DNA of 64,000 nt, from contig OZ020270.1 of assembly GCA_963971225.1 (NCBI GenBank), forward strand, positions 1,736,001 to 1,800,000, in the 5' to 3' direction. Below the pieces are notes generated by a model. It did no database searches. It was not told where the DNA came from and saw only the letters and a list, made by a program, of their open reading frames with translations. The position numbers and the translations under genes were made by a program. Within the stretch, counting starts at the first letter, position 1. Each line of letters opens with the position of its first letter. The DNA is from Melieria omissa. Lineage: Eukaryota; Arthropoda; Insecta; Diptera; Ulidiidae. Positions 21,225-30,711 of the stretch are shown piece by piece.

Positions 21225-23489
21225 ATGGCAGTTACAAGAGACAAAGTTTCGTGCGTGATATTTGGCGCTCCACGAAACCTGCCGACCAATACTCTGCCGA
21301 CCTACACCGATCTCATGAAGAAATATATTCAACTTCGACAAGACCTGAAGACGGGCAATGGTAAATACCCATCATTTTTTGACATATCTCACAAACTGTG
21401 CTATGAAGTTGAAGAGATATGGCAAAGGGCCTCACTTCCAACAGTAACGCATGCACAAGCGATAGAAAAACTTAGATCGTTCCACGACAAATACAACACA
21501 ATGCTAAAGGTCAACAAAGGTAAAAAGAAGCAACCAAACTACCAACGAAGATTATCGGACTTTCGTGACAAAGCTAACACTCTGTTTGATCTCAGCAAAT
21601 GCAAGTGCTCCGATATGGTGGCCAATTGCAAATGTGCGAAACACAACAAAATTCCGGCAAACGAACGGCAGTTCCTTCAAGACCAGAGAGGACCAAGAAA
21701 GATGATAATCGGTGGTACAGATCAAGTGGTAACATCAAAATTGAAGAGAAAAGCTGAAAGAGAGGAAGCAAATCTCAAACGAATGAAGATTAAGAAGATC
21801 GATGACGATGCGAGCAAAAGTCAACCCTATTCTGCCGAAAGTTCCGAATACGACACGGACTCGTTTGACAGTGCCACTGTCGATAATTACATCCCAGATA
21901 GAGAATCACTCAAAACTAAGCCAAATCAGGATCGCGAGTGCCAAAATATGACTATCTCTCTACCTTCCCTCGCTATAGCTTGCGATCGGTCCGGAGTTTC
22001 GGACAGATCGGCTGCTGTATTAGCAACAGCAGTTCTGCATGATCTTGGTCTCGTATCACCCAACGACCGATCCAAAGTAATCGACCGAAGCAAAATCCGT
22101 CGAGAACGCAGTAAACTTCGAAAGGAACTGAGGCAGAATGAAGACGACCACACTCACAAGGGCATAGATGGACTATTTTTTGATGGCCGCAAGGATAAAA
22201 CTTTAACACAAGTCCTCGCCGTCGACAACAAGTACCACAGAAAAACCATATCGGAAGAACACATAACCATCGTCGCAGAGCCGGGTTCTTCGTACTTCAA
22301 CCATACGTCTCCGCCATCAGGCTGCAGCAAAGACATAGCTGAGTCATTAGTCGCTAGTTTCAAAGAGCGAAATGCGAAGACAGATAATATTAAAGTTGTC
22401 GGGTGTGACGGCACAAACGTAAACACGGGACAAAAATCGGGCGTTATCCGGCGACTGGAAGAAACACTGGAGAGACCGCTGCAGTGGCTGATATGTCTAC
22501 TCCATGCCAATGAGCTGCCCTTGCGTAATCTATTCCAGTCACTCGATGGCGGGACGACAGGCCCACACGGATTCTCTGGATCTATCGGAAAGCGGCTAAT
22601 GACATGTAGCGAACAGCCTGTCTCCTCATTTCAGCCAGTAAAACTGACCGAACAACTCTCCAATGTGAACCCAAATGAGTTGAGCACAGATCAGCGGTAT
22701 CTTCTGGAAATATGCAATAGCATCAGCAAAGGTGAATGTAGCCTCGATCTGGCAGTGCGGAACCCTGGGTGCCTGAATCATTCACGATGGCTAACGACGG
22801 CCAATCGAATCCTCCGATTGTATGTCAGCGACAAGAAACCGTCCAGGAATCTGAAGACTTTGGTAACGTTTATCATTCGCGTGTATGCTCCGATGTGGTT
22901 TAGCATAAAATCCCAGCCATCATGCAAAGAGGGAGCTAGGCACATTCACCAGATGCTCGTCAAGTCACGTTACCTCAGCTCCAAACTCAAGGGAATCGTT
23001 GACCCCGTTATTCACCGTAACGCGTACTTTGCTCACCCGGAGAATGTGCTCCTGGCCATGATGACGGACCATCGACCACATATACGTGAACTGGGCTTAC
23101 GACGAGTGATGAAGGCCAGAGCTACAGCAGTCCCCAGTGGACAAATACGGAGGTTCAAGGTTCCTGCAAAACTTAACTTCGACGCCGTGGAATACTTCGA
23201 CATGATTGACTGGGCAGTCTGCCCTATTTCGGAACCTACCGTCATCAAAGCCATGACAGACGCTGAGCTCACGGATCTCATCACGACAGAGGTGACTCCA
23301 ACTGTCATCTTTCCAAAGTTCCCCTACCACACACAAGCAGTTGAAAGACACGTAAAGCTGGTGACCGAGGCGGCGATAGCGGTCTGTGGACAAAAATCGC
23401 GAGATGGGTTCATCCGTGCACGCATTGCTTCTCGTCAGCAAATGCCGGCGTTCGAGTCGAAACGTGATTTTTGTCACTTCACCCTGTAA
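21225..23489 (+). CDS. hAT-like DDE transposase (754 aa), intact
   Basis: The ATG at 21225 opens an uninterrupted 754-codon frame inside well-defined transposon ends. The N-terminal third is basic, with a Cys cluster near residues 126-138 (CKCSDMVANCKCAKH) and a Lys/Arg-rich stretch at about 175-195. The catalytic RNase H-like fold is suggested by VGCDGTN (Asp395), CLLHANEL (C424-x2-H427), SRW at about 520-522 and AVERHVKLVTEA (Glu707). D, C-x2-H, RW and E in this order are hAT-type landmarks. Asp437 in SLDGG could be the second acid. I know similar invertebrate proteins only as uncharacterised families, so placement in hAT rests on motifs, TIR and 8-bp duplication. It would cut and paste its own element in the nucleus. 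Confidence 0.8.
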   Translation: MAVTRDKVSCVIFGAPRNLPTNTLPTYTDLMKKYIQLRQDLKTGNGKYPSFFDISHKLCYEVEEIWQRASLPTVTHAQAIEKLRSFHDKYNTMLKVNKGKKKQPNYQRRLSDFRDKANTLFDLSKCKCSDMVANCKCAKHNKIPANERQFLQDQRGPRKMIIGGTDQVVTSKLKRKAEREEANLKRMKIKKIDDDASKSQPYSAESSEYDTDSFDSATVDNYIPDRESLKTKPNQDRECQNMTISLPSLAIACDRSGVSDRSAAVLATAVLHDLGLVSPNDRSKVIDRSKIRRERSKLRKELRQNEDDHTHKGIDGLFFDGRKDKTLTQVLAVDNKYHRKTISEEHITIVAEPGSSYFNHTSPPSGCSKDIAESLVASFKERNAKTDNIKVVGCDGTNVNTGQKSGVIRRLEETLERPLQWLICLLHANELPLRNLFQSLDGGTTGPHGFSGSIGKRLMTCSEQPVSSFQPVKLTEQLSNVNPNELSTDQRYLLEICNSISKGECSLDLAVRNPGCLNHSRWLTTANRILRLYVSDKKPSRNLKTLVTFIIRVYAPMWFSIKSQPSCKEGARHIHQMLVKSRYLSSKLKGIVDPVIHRNAYFAHPENVLLAMMTDHRPHIRELGLRRVMKARATAVPSGQIRRFKVPAKLNFDAVEYFDMIDWAVCPISEPTVIKAMTDAELTDLITTEVTPTVIFPKFPYHTQAVERHVKLVTEAAIAVCGQKSRDGFIRARIASRQQMPAFESKRDFCHFTL

Positions 23490-23751
23490 CCATGTATTTA
23501 TAACTTTGACATCATTAAATATTGTAATTAAAAGCGTATTTGATTTTTAATTGAATTTTAAGATGACTATCTTTAATGTCGCGTAATACTGTGAAATTAA
23601 ATGCTGCGATGGGAGATCAAAAAATTGTTTAATTTCTTTTTAATTTTTACACAGCTTTATATTGATGTATTGGCACATTTTGAGATATCTAGCTAATTGA
23701 TATTCCAAAAAAAATTTTTTTTTGCCATTTTCACTCCAGCCTAATGTCCAG

Positions 23752-24047
23752 CCTGCAAAAATGCTGCCTTAAATTAATACTGGACATTTACTTGACTAAT
23801 AAGACGAAGTCTAGACTAAGCATTGCAAGGGAAAGCAAAGCGAGCGTAGCGACGGTTTATAATGTTATAAACAACTACAACGCGGGAAACTCCATCTACA
23901 GAGCCGAAGATTAAGGCAGAAAAAAGGGTCGAAGTAACCCAGAAGTGCTGAAGAGGGTTGTTAGTACATATCGGAATAACCCCACGAGGTCGACTCGAGG
24001 TGTTGCAGCTGCAGCAGGCACATCGCAATCAACTGAGATGCGATATA
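23752..24047 (+). pseudogene. DD37E transposase N-terminal part, copy 1
   Basis: From about 23800 the + strand reads SIARESKASVATVYNVINNY, a helix-turn-helix as in Tc1/IS630-type transposases. VLKRVVSTYRNNPTRSTRGV and AAAAGTSQS follow, the second HTH-like subdomain. An in-frame stop lies after SIYRAED. The sequence is broken at 24047 by mariner C and continues at 25721. The left part of the element before the hAT insertion (20532-20692) shows no clear coding. Confidence 0.72.
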
Positions 24048-24096
24048 CCTTGTGACCGAAAAGTTTCCGGAAATTTTAAATGAAACGCAAAATTCG

Positions 24097-25543
24097 TAAT
24101 CTTCATCAATATTTATTTTATCTCCTTCAAAATATGCTCCATTAGAAGCGATACACATATGCCAACGTTTCTTCCAATCATCAAAACATTTTTTATAGGC
24201 GCTTTCCGGTATGGCTTTGAGTTCCCTCTGCGAATTCTGTTTTACGTCTTCTATGGATTCAAAACGCGTTCCTCTGAGTGGTAATTTGAGTTTGGGAAAC
24301 AGGAAAAAGTCACACGGTGCAAGATCAGGTGAATACGGTGGCTGTTTGATGGTATTTATTGAATGTTTGGCCTTAAGGGGGTCTTCTACCTTGTGGCCTC
24401 GTTTTTGATACTGTTTTTTGACAATAGATTGTAGGGGAACCAATAATGCAATCAAGGTTCGGTTTTTTGCATTGAATTCGTTTATTTCTATACTTCCAAC
24501 ATTAATTTTTCTGAAATTTTACTGTCTCTAGTTTGACCGTGATTTGACCTTGAAATGTCCCTTACGAAAAATTTATACTAAAACGGTTGTCACGATTCAG
24601 CCCATGAAAGTCGTCTGAAACAAAAAAACCAAAATGATTTAGTTTCTTTATGACTTTGGCTATCGTTTGACACGAGGTTTTTGAAAAATTCCAAAATTTC
24701 ACGAAACAGGCAACAAACAAACAAAAATGTCTACGTTTTCAAGGTCAAGAATAGCTGTAAAAATCGTTAAAATGAAAAAAATCTAAAAAGCTCGTGTCAA
24801 ACGATAGCCACATATTTTCCGCAAATTTTGATATATCACTTTAGTTAATTGATCAATTAGTTCTCGAGATATCTTGCCAACCAGTTGCAAAAACACAACT
24901 TTTGGGAAATTGCATTTAAAGTGGCGATGAGCGCTGCGATAACAGCATGCGGAGCTATATTCGATGACTCTAAAAACCCCGAAATAATAAGATTTCGGTT
25001 ATACCCTTTGAATATTATATTTCTAGTACCTTCTAGGCCACAAAACTGCAAAAAAAATAAAATCGATTTTTTTGAACCAACAAGGTAGAAGACCCCCTTA
25101 AAATCGTTGATAATGTTGGCTCGGTGCAAGGGAGCATTATCGTCATGAAAAATCCATGAATTATCCTTCCACAATTGAGGCCGTTTACGGCGGATATTTT
25201 CACGCAAACGTCTTAAAACAGTCAAATAATAATCTTTACCGACTGTTTGTCCTTCAGGGACGAATTCATGATGCACCACACCACGAATATCGAAGAGAAC
25301 AATCAGCATTACCTTGATTTTCGAGCGACTTTGGCGTGGTTTTTTCGGTTTTGGCTCGTCTTTTCCTCTCCATTCCGATGATTGTTGGCTTGTTTGCATG
25401 TCGTACTCGTAGACCCATGTCTCGTCACCAGTTATGATGCGTTCCATGATAGTTGGATCGGAATTGGCACGATCAAGCACGTCCAAAGAGACCTGTTCAC
25501 GATACTCATTTTGAAGAAAATTCTCAACAAAATCGCAACGCAC
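24097..25543 (-). pseudogene. Mariner transposase lacking HTH domain, copy C, split
   Basis: The - strand frame from 25543 reads MERIITGDETWVYEYD, then HDDNAPLHRANI. It is interrupted by the TTAA element at 25101-24373 and resumes with AKHSINTIKQPPYSPDLAPC. The three mariner Asp residues are present. The position that is a stop in copies A and B is Lys here. The normal stop codon is changed to TAC, which extends the frame. The HTH region is missing as in the other copies. Confidence 0.83.
24377..25097. mobile_element. 721-bp TTAA-flanked MITE, ends GGGGGTCTTCTACC
   Basis: Ends GGGGGTCTTCTACCTTGT and (inverted) GGGGGTCTTCTACCTTGT, flanked by TTAA at 24373-24376 and 25098-25101. Copies A and B of the mariner show the same site unoccupied with a single TTAA. 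The first 11 bp match the foldback element at 12408, and weak similarity continues inside, so the two are relatives. It encodes no protein. Confidence 0.85.
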
Positions 25544-25720
25544 TACTGAGGTGAACTGGTTTCAACAGCTGCCGTAAACAAACTGTCTGACAGACCGCGC
25601 TCATTTTTGGCATAGTAATTAAGGACAGTGCTACCAACCTACAGAAACTTAAAATATCGAAAAATATACAGCGCGCGAATTTTAAATGAGAATTTCCGGA
25701 AACTTTTCGGTCACAATGTA

Positions 25721-25866
25721 AGTGCAGTCAAACATTAAGGACTTACAAATAGCAGAAAGTGTCTGACCGGTCGGAAGCACAAGAAAAAATAGCGAAGACG
25801 AGGGCTCGAAAACTGTATGACGATTACGTACCCAAGTTCGACTAAGTGATTCTCGATGATGAAACC
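25721..25866 (+). pseudogene. DD37E transposase middle part, copy 1
   Basis: The + strand reads KLYDDYVPKFD, a stop, then VILDDETY, where DDET carries the first catalytic Asp. Copy 2 at about 58440-58500 reads KLYNNILTKFNGCVIMDDET at the equivalent place. The piece is bounded by mariner C on the left and by the intact mariner at 25869. Confidence 0.72.
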
Positions 25867-25868
25867 TA

Positions 25869-27153
25869 TCAGGTGTACAACTTTGCTTCCGCCGTTTTCC
25901 GATAGGTGGCTGTACCGGCTGAGGCTGGTTGAAATACATAGATGGTAATGCCTTTAAAGTGAGTGTGGACAGTGCCTAACGAATTGTCATCGCCGTTTCA
26001 GTGACAGTTGTTCTTGTTTTCGTATTATTCACGCTCGAAAATGTCCGTTTATGTGCCCAATTCTCGCCATTTGCGGGAAGTTTTACTTTTCTGTTACAAT
26101 TCGAAAAAAAATGCAGCTGAAGCGCATCGAATGCTCTCAGAAACTTACGGTGATGCTGCTCTGAGTGAAAGAACGTGTCGGGAGTGGTTTCAACGTTTTA
26201 AAAATGGTGATTTCGATGTCGACAAACATGGTGGTGGAAGAGAAAAAACCTTCAAAGATGAACAACTAGAAGCATTGCTTGATGAAGATTCGTGCCAAAC
26301 CCAAGAAGAGCTTGCCGAATCGTTGGGAGTGAGTCATCAAGCCATTTCAAAACGTCTCAAGGCCCTGGGCATGATTCAGAAAGAAGGAAACTGGGTGCCG
26401 TACGAGTTGAAACCGAGGGACATCGAGCGCCGTCTATTTGTATGTGAGCAACTGCTTCAAAGACAAAATCGTAAGGGGTTTTTACATCGAATCGTAACCG
26501 GTGATGAAACGTGGGTTCAATACGATAATCCTAAACGCAGAAAATCATGGGGAAAGCCCGGGCATGCTTCTTCGTCGAAGGCAAAACCGAATATTCACGG
26601 CGGCAAGGTTATGATTTGTATTTGGTGGGATCAGCTCGGTGTGATTTACTACGCGCTCTTAAAACCGGGTGAAACCATCACAGGAGATCGCTACCGAACG
26701 CAACTGATGCGCCTTAGTCGCGCGCTAAAAGAACAGCGGCCACAATATCAAGAGCGACATGACAAAGTCATCCTCCAACACGACAATGCTCGGCCTCACG
26801 TCGCAAAAGTGGTCAAAAAGTACCTGGAAACGCTGAAATGGGAAGTCTTGCCCCACCCGCCGTATTCCCCAGATGTCGCCCCTTCTGACTTCCACCTATT
26901 CCGTTCGATGGCACACGGCCTGGCAGATCAACATTTTCAATCCTTCGAAGAATTGGAAAAATGGATTGCTTCATGGATAGCGTCAAAAGAGGACTCCTTT
27001 TTTCGAGCCGGGATCCGAAAATTGCCGGAAAGATGGGAGAAAGTTGTCGCTAGCGACGGACAATACTTTGAATAATACATCTGTAAGCACTTTTTCGCAG
27101 TAAAGCTTTTAATTTTGGAAAAAAAAACGGCGGAAGCAAAGTTGTACACCTGA
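25869..27153 (+). mobile_element. Complete mariner transposon with intact gene
   Basis: Inverted ends TCAGGTGTACAACTTTGCTT on the left and the exact counterpart on the right (match of about 28-30 bp, to the CCGCCGTTTT segment), flanked by TA (25867-25868 and 27154-27155). At 1285 bp it is full length for mariner, and the transposase gene is open. The surrounding DD37E gene continues in phase on both sides, so the ends are certain. Confidence 0.92.
26041..27075 (+). CDS. Mariner transposase (344 aa), intact
   Basis: The first ATG in frame is 26041 (MSVYVPNSRHLREVLLFCYN), and the length of 344 aa is normal for mariner. Residues about 1-110 hold two helix-turn-helix units (for example TCREWFQRFKNGDFDV and EELAESLGVSHQAISKRL). 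The catalytic core follows: first Asp in VTGDETWVQYDN, second in LQHDNARPHVAK, third in YSPDVAPSDFHLF. I count 34 residues between the second and third Asp, the DD34D arrangement of mariner. No stop or frameshift is seen, and the element ends are intact. It would excise and reinsert the element at TA sites and may be active. Assignment to a mariner subfamily was not attempted. Confidence 0.93.
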   Translation: MSVYVPNSRHLREVLLFCYNSKKNAAEAHRMLSETYGDAALSERTCREWFQRFKNGDFDVDKHGGGREKTFKDEQLEALLDEDSCQTQEELAESLGVSHQAISKRLKALGMIQKEGNWVPYELKPRDIERRLFVCEQLLQRQNRKGFLHRIVTGDETWVQYDNPKRRKSWGKPGHASSSKAKPNIHGGKVMICIWWDQLGVIYYALLKPGETITGDRYRTQLMRLSRALKEQRPQYQERHDKVILQHDNARPHVAKVVKKYLETLKWEVLPHPPYSPDVAPSDFHLFRSMAHGLADQHFQSFEELEKWIASWIASKEDSFFRAGIRKLPERWEKVVASDGQYFE

Positions 27154-27155
27154 TA

Positions 27156-27660
27156 CTTTAAGGTGGACTTCAAGCAGTTGTCTGGGAATGCCTATTTCAC
27201 TACAAACAATAAGAATGGAACACAAAGAAAATACTCCGAAGTGAAATACACCAAATTTCCAAAACGCTTCGTGGCTTGGCAAGCTATTTGCTCCTGCGGT
27301 CTACGGAGCAAGGCGTTCTTTAGGACAGCAACAATTAACTGTAGAATTTATATAAAAGAATGTTTGCAAAACCGCTTTATACCATTTATTGAATTGCACA
27401 AAGAAACAGTTTTGTTTTGGCCAGACCTAGCGACAAGCCACTTCTCCAGGTCAACTATGGAATGGTATGAAGGAAACTGTGTCACGGTGGTCCCAAAAGA
27501 GGCAACTTCTCCCAACTGCCTGGAACTTCGGCCTATTGAAAGATATTGGGCTGTAATGAAGCAAACCCTAAGAAAAACAAAACAAGTTTGCAAAAATGGT
27601 GTACAGTTCTGAAATCGATGGAAGCTAACCTATGAAATGGTCACCGAAAGTACTGTCCAG
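27156..27660 (+). pseudogene. DD37E transposase C-terminal part, copy 1
   Basis: It continues the piece left at 25866. The frame reads VDFKQLSGNAYFTTNN, then VAWQAICSCGLRSKAFF, then ETVLFWPDLATSHFSRSTME (second Asp in FWPDLA) and NCLELRPIERYWAVMK (Glu in RPIERYW). I count 37 residues between that Asp and Glu, so the triad is DD37E. This piece is open to about 27610, but the whole gene is interrupted by insertions and stops upstream. ITmD37E elements of mosquitoes are the named family with this spacing. Belonging to it is an inference. Confidence 0.8.
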
Positions 27661-27850
27661 TCTCTAATTAAGAACGTTAAGAAAAATAGAAAAAAATGTT
27701 GTAACCACTAATTATATTTCATTAAATTTTGCTGTGAATTAGAGTTTAAGAAATGTGTGATAAGCTGCCGTTTATTTTAATAAAATCAGACTATTACTTT
27801 GCTTTTATAATGACCTTAAAAATTCAAAATTGTTTCTGGTTCACTCCTTA

Positions 27851-28667
27851 GTTCACAACTCAGGCAGTTCTGGGAGCAGGAAGAAGTCAAACTTCCAACA
27901 ACTGTCTCCGCGGATGACATATATTGCAAAGAGTTATACCAGAAGACCACAACCCGTGGATCGCACAGTAGATGTATCGTGAAACTTCCCTTCAAGGTAA
28001 AATTTCCATGCTCGATAGCGTTAGGCAATTCCCGACCCAACGCGCTCCAGCAATATGTCAGCTTGGAGTGAAATCTCTCCCGAAAGGGAAACCTCAAGAC
28101 CATCTACGATGGCGTCTTAGAGGAATATCTCACCCTTGACCATATGGAGCTCACAATTCCCCGTGAGGTAATCCAAAATGGCAAATACTTTTCATACTAT
28201 CTGCCTCCTCACGCAGTCATTCGCCCCGAAAAGAAAACTACCAAAGTCCGAGTAATTTTCAATGCATCAAAGTCCTCAAGCTCTAGTCTATCCCTAACGA
28301 CATTTTGCATACTGGTCCCACTCTTAAAATGACCTCACAGCTCTCATTCTCCGAAAGCGCCTTTACCGCTTTGTCTTCAATGGCGATGTCCAGCAAATGT
28401 AAAGGCAAATTCGGGTCCGTAATGGTCACCAGGAATTCCAGCGAATACTCTTTCGCCAATCCCCCGGTATCTCCTATTAAAGATTACAAATTGAAAACGG
28501 TGACATTTGGGGTTAACTGTGCGCCATACTTGGCCATCAGAACGCTCAATCAATTGGCCCACGACTCTCAGCCATCCAGCCCGTTAGCGGCAAAAATACT
28601 TCTCGAGGAAACGTATGTCGACGACATTCTTTCCGAAGGTCATGATCTTCCCACCACTAAGGAATGA
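27851..28667 (+). pseudogene. BEL #2 reverse transcriptase
   Basis: After the DD37E element the BEL frame resumes in phase with SSQLRQFWEQEEVKL. AVIRPEKKTTKVRVIFNASK (28215-28270) is the RT start. LKTVTFGVNCAPYLAIRTLN and TYVDDILSEGHD (28613 on) hold the conserved palm, with the catalytic YVDD typical of BEL/Pao. Stops (for example TGA near 28076) and frameshifts near 28080, 28300 and 28640 inactivate it. The segment between the RT start and 28330 is shortened relative to the family, by my reading. Confidence 0.83.
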
Positions 28668-28699
28668 TTCTTGCCAAAAAGCTTCTGCAAGAGCTTTGG

Positions 28700-29196
28700 C
28701 TGAAGGCAATGAGTGGTATGAGTGCATAAAGCCAGGATCACTTGTCAAATGGCAGCAATTCATTGAGAACTTGCCAGCCATAGAACTTATCGAAATTGCC
28801 CGGTGGGTTCACTACGCCCCCAATCGAAATGTTCAAATCCATGGACTTTGCGATGCCTCTGAAAAGGCATACTGTGAAGCTCTGTACATACGTACTAGCA
28901 CGAATGGTGACAGCCTCTCGTCACATCTTCTTGTTGCAAAAACAAGAGTTGCACCTCTCCAAACCATAAGCTTACCTCGCTTAGAGCTTTGCGGAGAAGT
29001 TTTACTCTCCCAGCTCATGAAATCCATTCGCTCTCATCTCGGGTTCGATCAATCGGAGAATCATTTATGGACCAATTCTGAAATTTGCTTGGTTGGAAAA
29101 ACCACCTTGCACATGGAAAACTTATGTTGCCAACCACACGACTCAGATACGTCAAAATGTGCACAACGCTTCCTGTCGACATGTCCCAAGCGCTAA
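28700..29196 (+). pseudogene. BEL #2 RNase H-like region
   Basis: The frame at 28615-29196 reads VQIHGLCDASEKAYCEALYI and VAKTRVAPLQTISLPRLELC. This is the BEL/Pao-specific RNase H region, with the Asp in CDAS and the ELC segment. The frame turns out of family similarity after about 29080. It would degrade the RNA strand during reverse transcription. This copy is broken. Confidence 0.8.
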
Positions 29197-29199
29197 GTG

Positions 29200-30287
29200 T
29201 CCCACGGACTTAGGAACGCGCGGATGCAAGCCGCAAGATCTTAAAGATCACACTCTATGGTGGACTGGCCCCAAATGAATGCAACAAGCTTCCGATGCTT
29301 GGCCAAAGGGTCACTCTCACAAAGTCCCAATTCAGGAACAACGATCGATCGACTGCCACCACCATCTCGAAGAGCAAACCGACATTCTCGATCGGTTCTC
29401 CAGCTTCTCTCGAGCCCTGCGAGTAATCGCATACGTGTCCATAACGACATCTTCTCCCGTCGCCAACATAATCTCATATACGGAACACTGTTGTCCCAAG
29501 CAGAGTTGGCATTTGTTAAGAATCGCCTTATAACTCTCGCGCAAAGTTCCCATTATCCCCAGGAACGACAAGCGCTCTCTCGATCTTTTCCCATATCCAA
29601 AAAAAGTTCTCTATTAATGCTCCCTTCTTAGACAAACAGAAGGTGGTGCGCGTTAATGGCAGACTCGCCAATGCGGCGTTGTCGTACAATGAACGACATC
29701 CCATTATTCTCCCCCAGAGTCCCGCTACTGCAGTTTGCTCCTTAATTCCTTCATAAGCTATTGCTGCATGCGGACCAACGACTCATGCTCCGTATGGTTC
29801 GGCAGGAATGTTACATTTCGCGCCTAAAGCCGCAGATCACAAAGTGATCTACATCAATGGTTATGTTGCAGTGTTCGTTTGCTTCTCCACGAAAGCCGTT
29901 CACTTGGGACTTTGGTCGGACCTTACGACCGAAACGGTCCGCGCAGCATTCGCCCAATTCACTGGTCGACGAGGGCTACATCTCAAAATCATGACCGACA
30001 ACGGCAAAACGTTCGTCGGTGCTCAACGTGCCATGTCCAGAGACTTCGCCAAATTCTCGAAAGAAATCGCCCAATACATTCTCGACCGATATGGTACCCA
30101 GGGCGTCGAGTGGCAATTCATCCCCCCACATGCTCCTCATATGGGAGGACTATGGGAGTCGGTAACCAAAAGCTTCAAGACCCACCTTAGTTCACATACG
30201 AAGAGTTTACGACTCTTCTTACTCGAATTGAAGGGACACTTAATTCACGTCCGCTCTCTCCTCAATCGCAGGACCCTAGCGATTTAG
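29200..30287 (+). pseudogene. BEL #2 linker and integrase, internally deleted
   Basis: The region 29380-29720 shows fragments of the usual linker (RFSSFSRALRVIAYV, VNGRLANAALSYNERHPII) in shifting frames. From 29808 the integrase core is open: INGYVAVFVCFSTKAVHLGL, then KIMTDNGKTFVGAQR (second Asp) and WQFIPPHAPHMGGLWESVTK (Glu in LWES). The segment with the zinc-binding HHCC and the first catalytic Asp is not found between about 29770 and 29820, so a deletion of roughly 100 codons is likely. The integrase is therefore dead. Confidence 0.8.
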
Positions 30288-30317
30288 TGTCTCTTACCCC
30301 TGGCCACTTTCTCCGAG

Positions 30318-30620
30318 GTGCTCCTCTCCCCACCCCCCCGAGCCCGAGTGCTTCGAGCTGTCCCTAATCAACTTGCCCGACGATGGAAGGACGAATATCC
30401 CAAGGATCTCCACAAATGTTATAAGTGGAAGCATCCGCAAAGAGAAGTGGAAGAGGATGAAATGATCATCATTAAAGATGACCTGCTTCCCCCCAATGAA
30501 TGGCGGCTCGGCCGCATTCATAAAATTCATCGCGGTCCCGACAATCATATCCATGTCGTGGATATCTGCACCGCCTCTGGCATCCTTACAAGACCAGTAG
30601 TCAAGCAATGCCCCCTAACA
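30318..30620 (+). pseudogene. BEL #2 C-terminal DUF5641-like domain
   Basis: RAVPNQLARRWKDEYPKDLH, then LPPNEWRLGRIHKIHRGPDN and VVDICTASGILTRPVVKQCP form the typical end of BEL Pol. The long frame then runs on without a stop into the 3' zinc-knuckle region. It is one frame away from the integrase, with a break near 30290. Confidence 0.8.
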
Positions 30621-30711
30621 GCCTCACTCGGCTCATTACCCTGCCTATTTTTCTCCCACATACTCTGTCATGCTCTACTCACTCACTACTACGCTTTAGT
30701 GATACAATTTT

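Larger units (their letters stand above)
20693..23743 (+). mobile_element. Complete hAT-like transposon with intact 754-codon gene
   Basis: The left end is TAGGGTGGAGTGAAAA, and the reverse complement of the right end is TAGGCTGGAGTGAAAA. ATGTCCAG is duplicated exactly on both sides (20685-20692 and 23744-23751), the 8-bp size typical of hAT. The element is 3051 bp with one long uninterrupted gene on the + strand. It is inserted in the DD37E relic. Intact ends, duplication and gene together suggest recent, possibly autonomous activity. Confidence 0.85.
24048..25718 (-). mobile_element. Internally deleted mariner, copy C, with nested TTAA element
   Basis: Ends CCTTGTGACCGAAAAGTTTC and CATTGTGACCGAAAAGTTTC (inverted), flanked by TA (24046-24047 and 25719-25720). 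Without the nested 725 bp (24377-25097 plus one TTAA) it is 946 bp, with the same N-terminal deletion as copies A and B. It sits in the DD37E element, so it is an independent insertion of the same deleted form. Confidence 0.85.
20532..27848 (+). mobile_element. DD37E Tc1/mariner element, copy 1, filled by three nested elements
   Basis: Inverted ends AGGAGTGAACCAG (left) and CTGGTTCACTCCT (right), flanked by TA (20530-20531 and 27849-27850). Removing the nested hAT (3051+8 bp), mariner C (1671+2) and the intact mariner (1285+2) leaves about 1298 bp. This agrees with the second DD37E copy at 57893-59189 (1297 bp). The transposase pieces on the + strand lie at 23790-24047, 25721-25866 and 27156-27660. 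BEL #2 codons resume in phase at 27851. Confidence 0.85.
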
